From Symbiodinium natans (taxonomy: Eukaryota > Sar > Dinophyceae > Suessiales > Symbiodiniaceae), in assembly GCA_905221605.1 (NCBI GenBank), contig CAJNDS010000002.1, forward strand, positions 1,665,438 to 1,729,437: a DNA stretch of 64,000 nt, given 5' to 3'; not shown here. Within the stretch, counting starts at the first letter, position 1. The text below holds more notes on this DNA, generated by a model. It had not been told where the DNA came from, ran no database searches, and saw only the letters and a program-made list of their open reading frames with translations.

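Overview
This window reads as nuclear DNA of a dinoflagellate. It has about 50% GC, coding is on one strand only over 64 kb, and very short exons sit in introns of 100 bp to a few kb. Acceptors are almost always AG followed by G, and donors are GC, GT or GA. A TTTAGGG-type telomere-like patch occurs near 11.2 kb. The genus cannot be fixed from sequence alone. No tRNA, rRNA, CRISPR or prokaryotic gene was seen. Most long open frames, and all on the minus strand, are shadows; many minus frames carry a GVVCST-like motif that is just the reverse complement of the real EQTTP-coding exons.

The content I can support is one very large plus-strand gene (or less likely a tandem run of related genes), without its start or its end. 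It encodes two repeating domains plus a mucin-like linker. Repeat R1 is about 100 residues, in four segments: A (D.DLD..EIGG.L.W.PP), B (Y.VYLAED..G.NRS.LG), C (VPVG.N...IPPDTP) and D (FTH.LVYTKS.LVEQTTP, then AL.I.DA.ASVS.V.F). The spacing of W, Y.VY and the late hydrophobic strands resembles a fibronectin-III-like beta sandwich, but I recognise no named family. Repeat R2 (GSL.FSLDGAT..Q, V..A.R.ALA..LGV..S.V.V...SRRL, W.V.Y..TV, then an Ala/Ser-rich tail ending GVD) resembles the SEA-like modules of dinoflagellate surface proteins.

Layout: R1 at 0-8 kb; R2 pieces at 8.4-14.8 kb; R1 at 15.5-28.9 kb; R2 at 29.9-31.3 kb; R1 at 32-35.5 kb; R2 at 36.5-39.4 kb; R1 at 40.2-50.8 kb; R2 at 51.3-53.3 kb; a Ser/Thr-rich linker at 53.2-56.6 kb; R1 at 57.3-62.9 kb; R2 again from 63.2 kb to the edge. 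The stretch 57.3-62.8 kb can be spliced by eye through 15 introns without losing frame. The product would be a long modular protein, probably extracellular or cell-surface.

The main biological interest is the gene structure. Introns fall at about ten different places in the repeat, differ from copy to copy, often sit between short direct repeats such as CAGGAC, and more than half use GC or GA donors. This suggests many independent intron gains after the domain was duplicated. All splice junctions are hand-made predictions: donors were chosen to keep the repeat in frame, so isolated junctions carry some circularity, while chained ones are much stronger.
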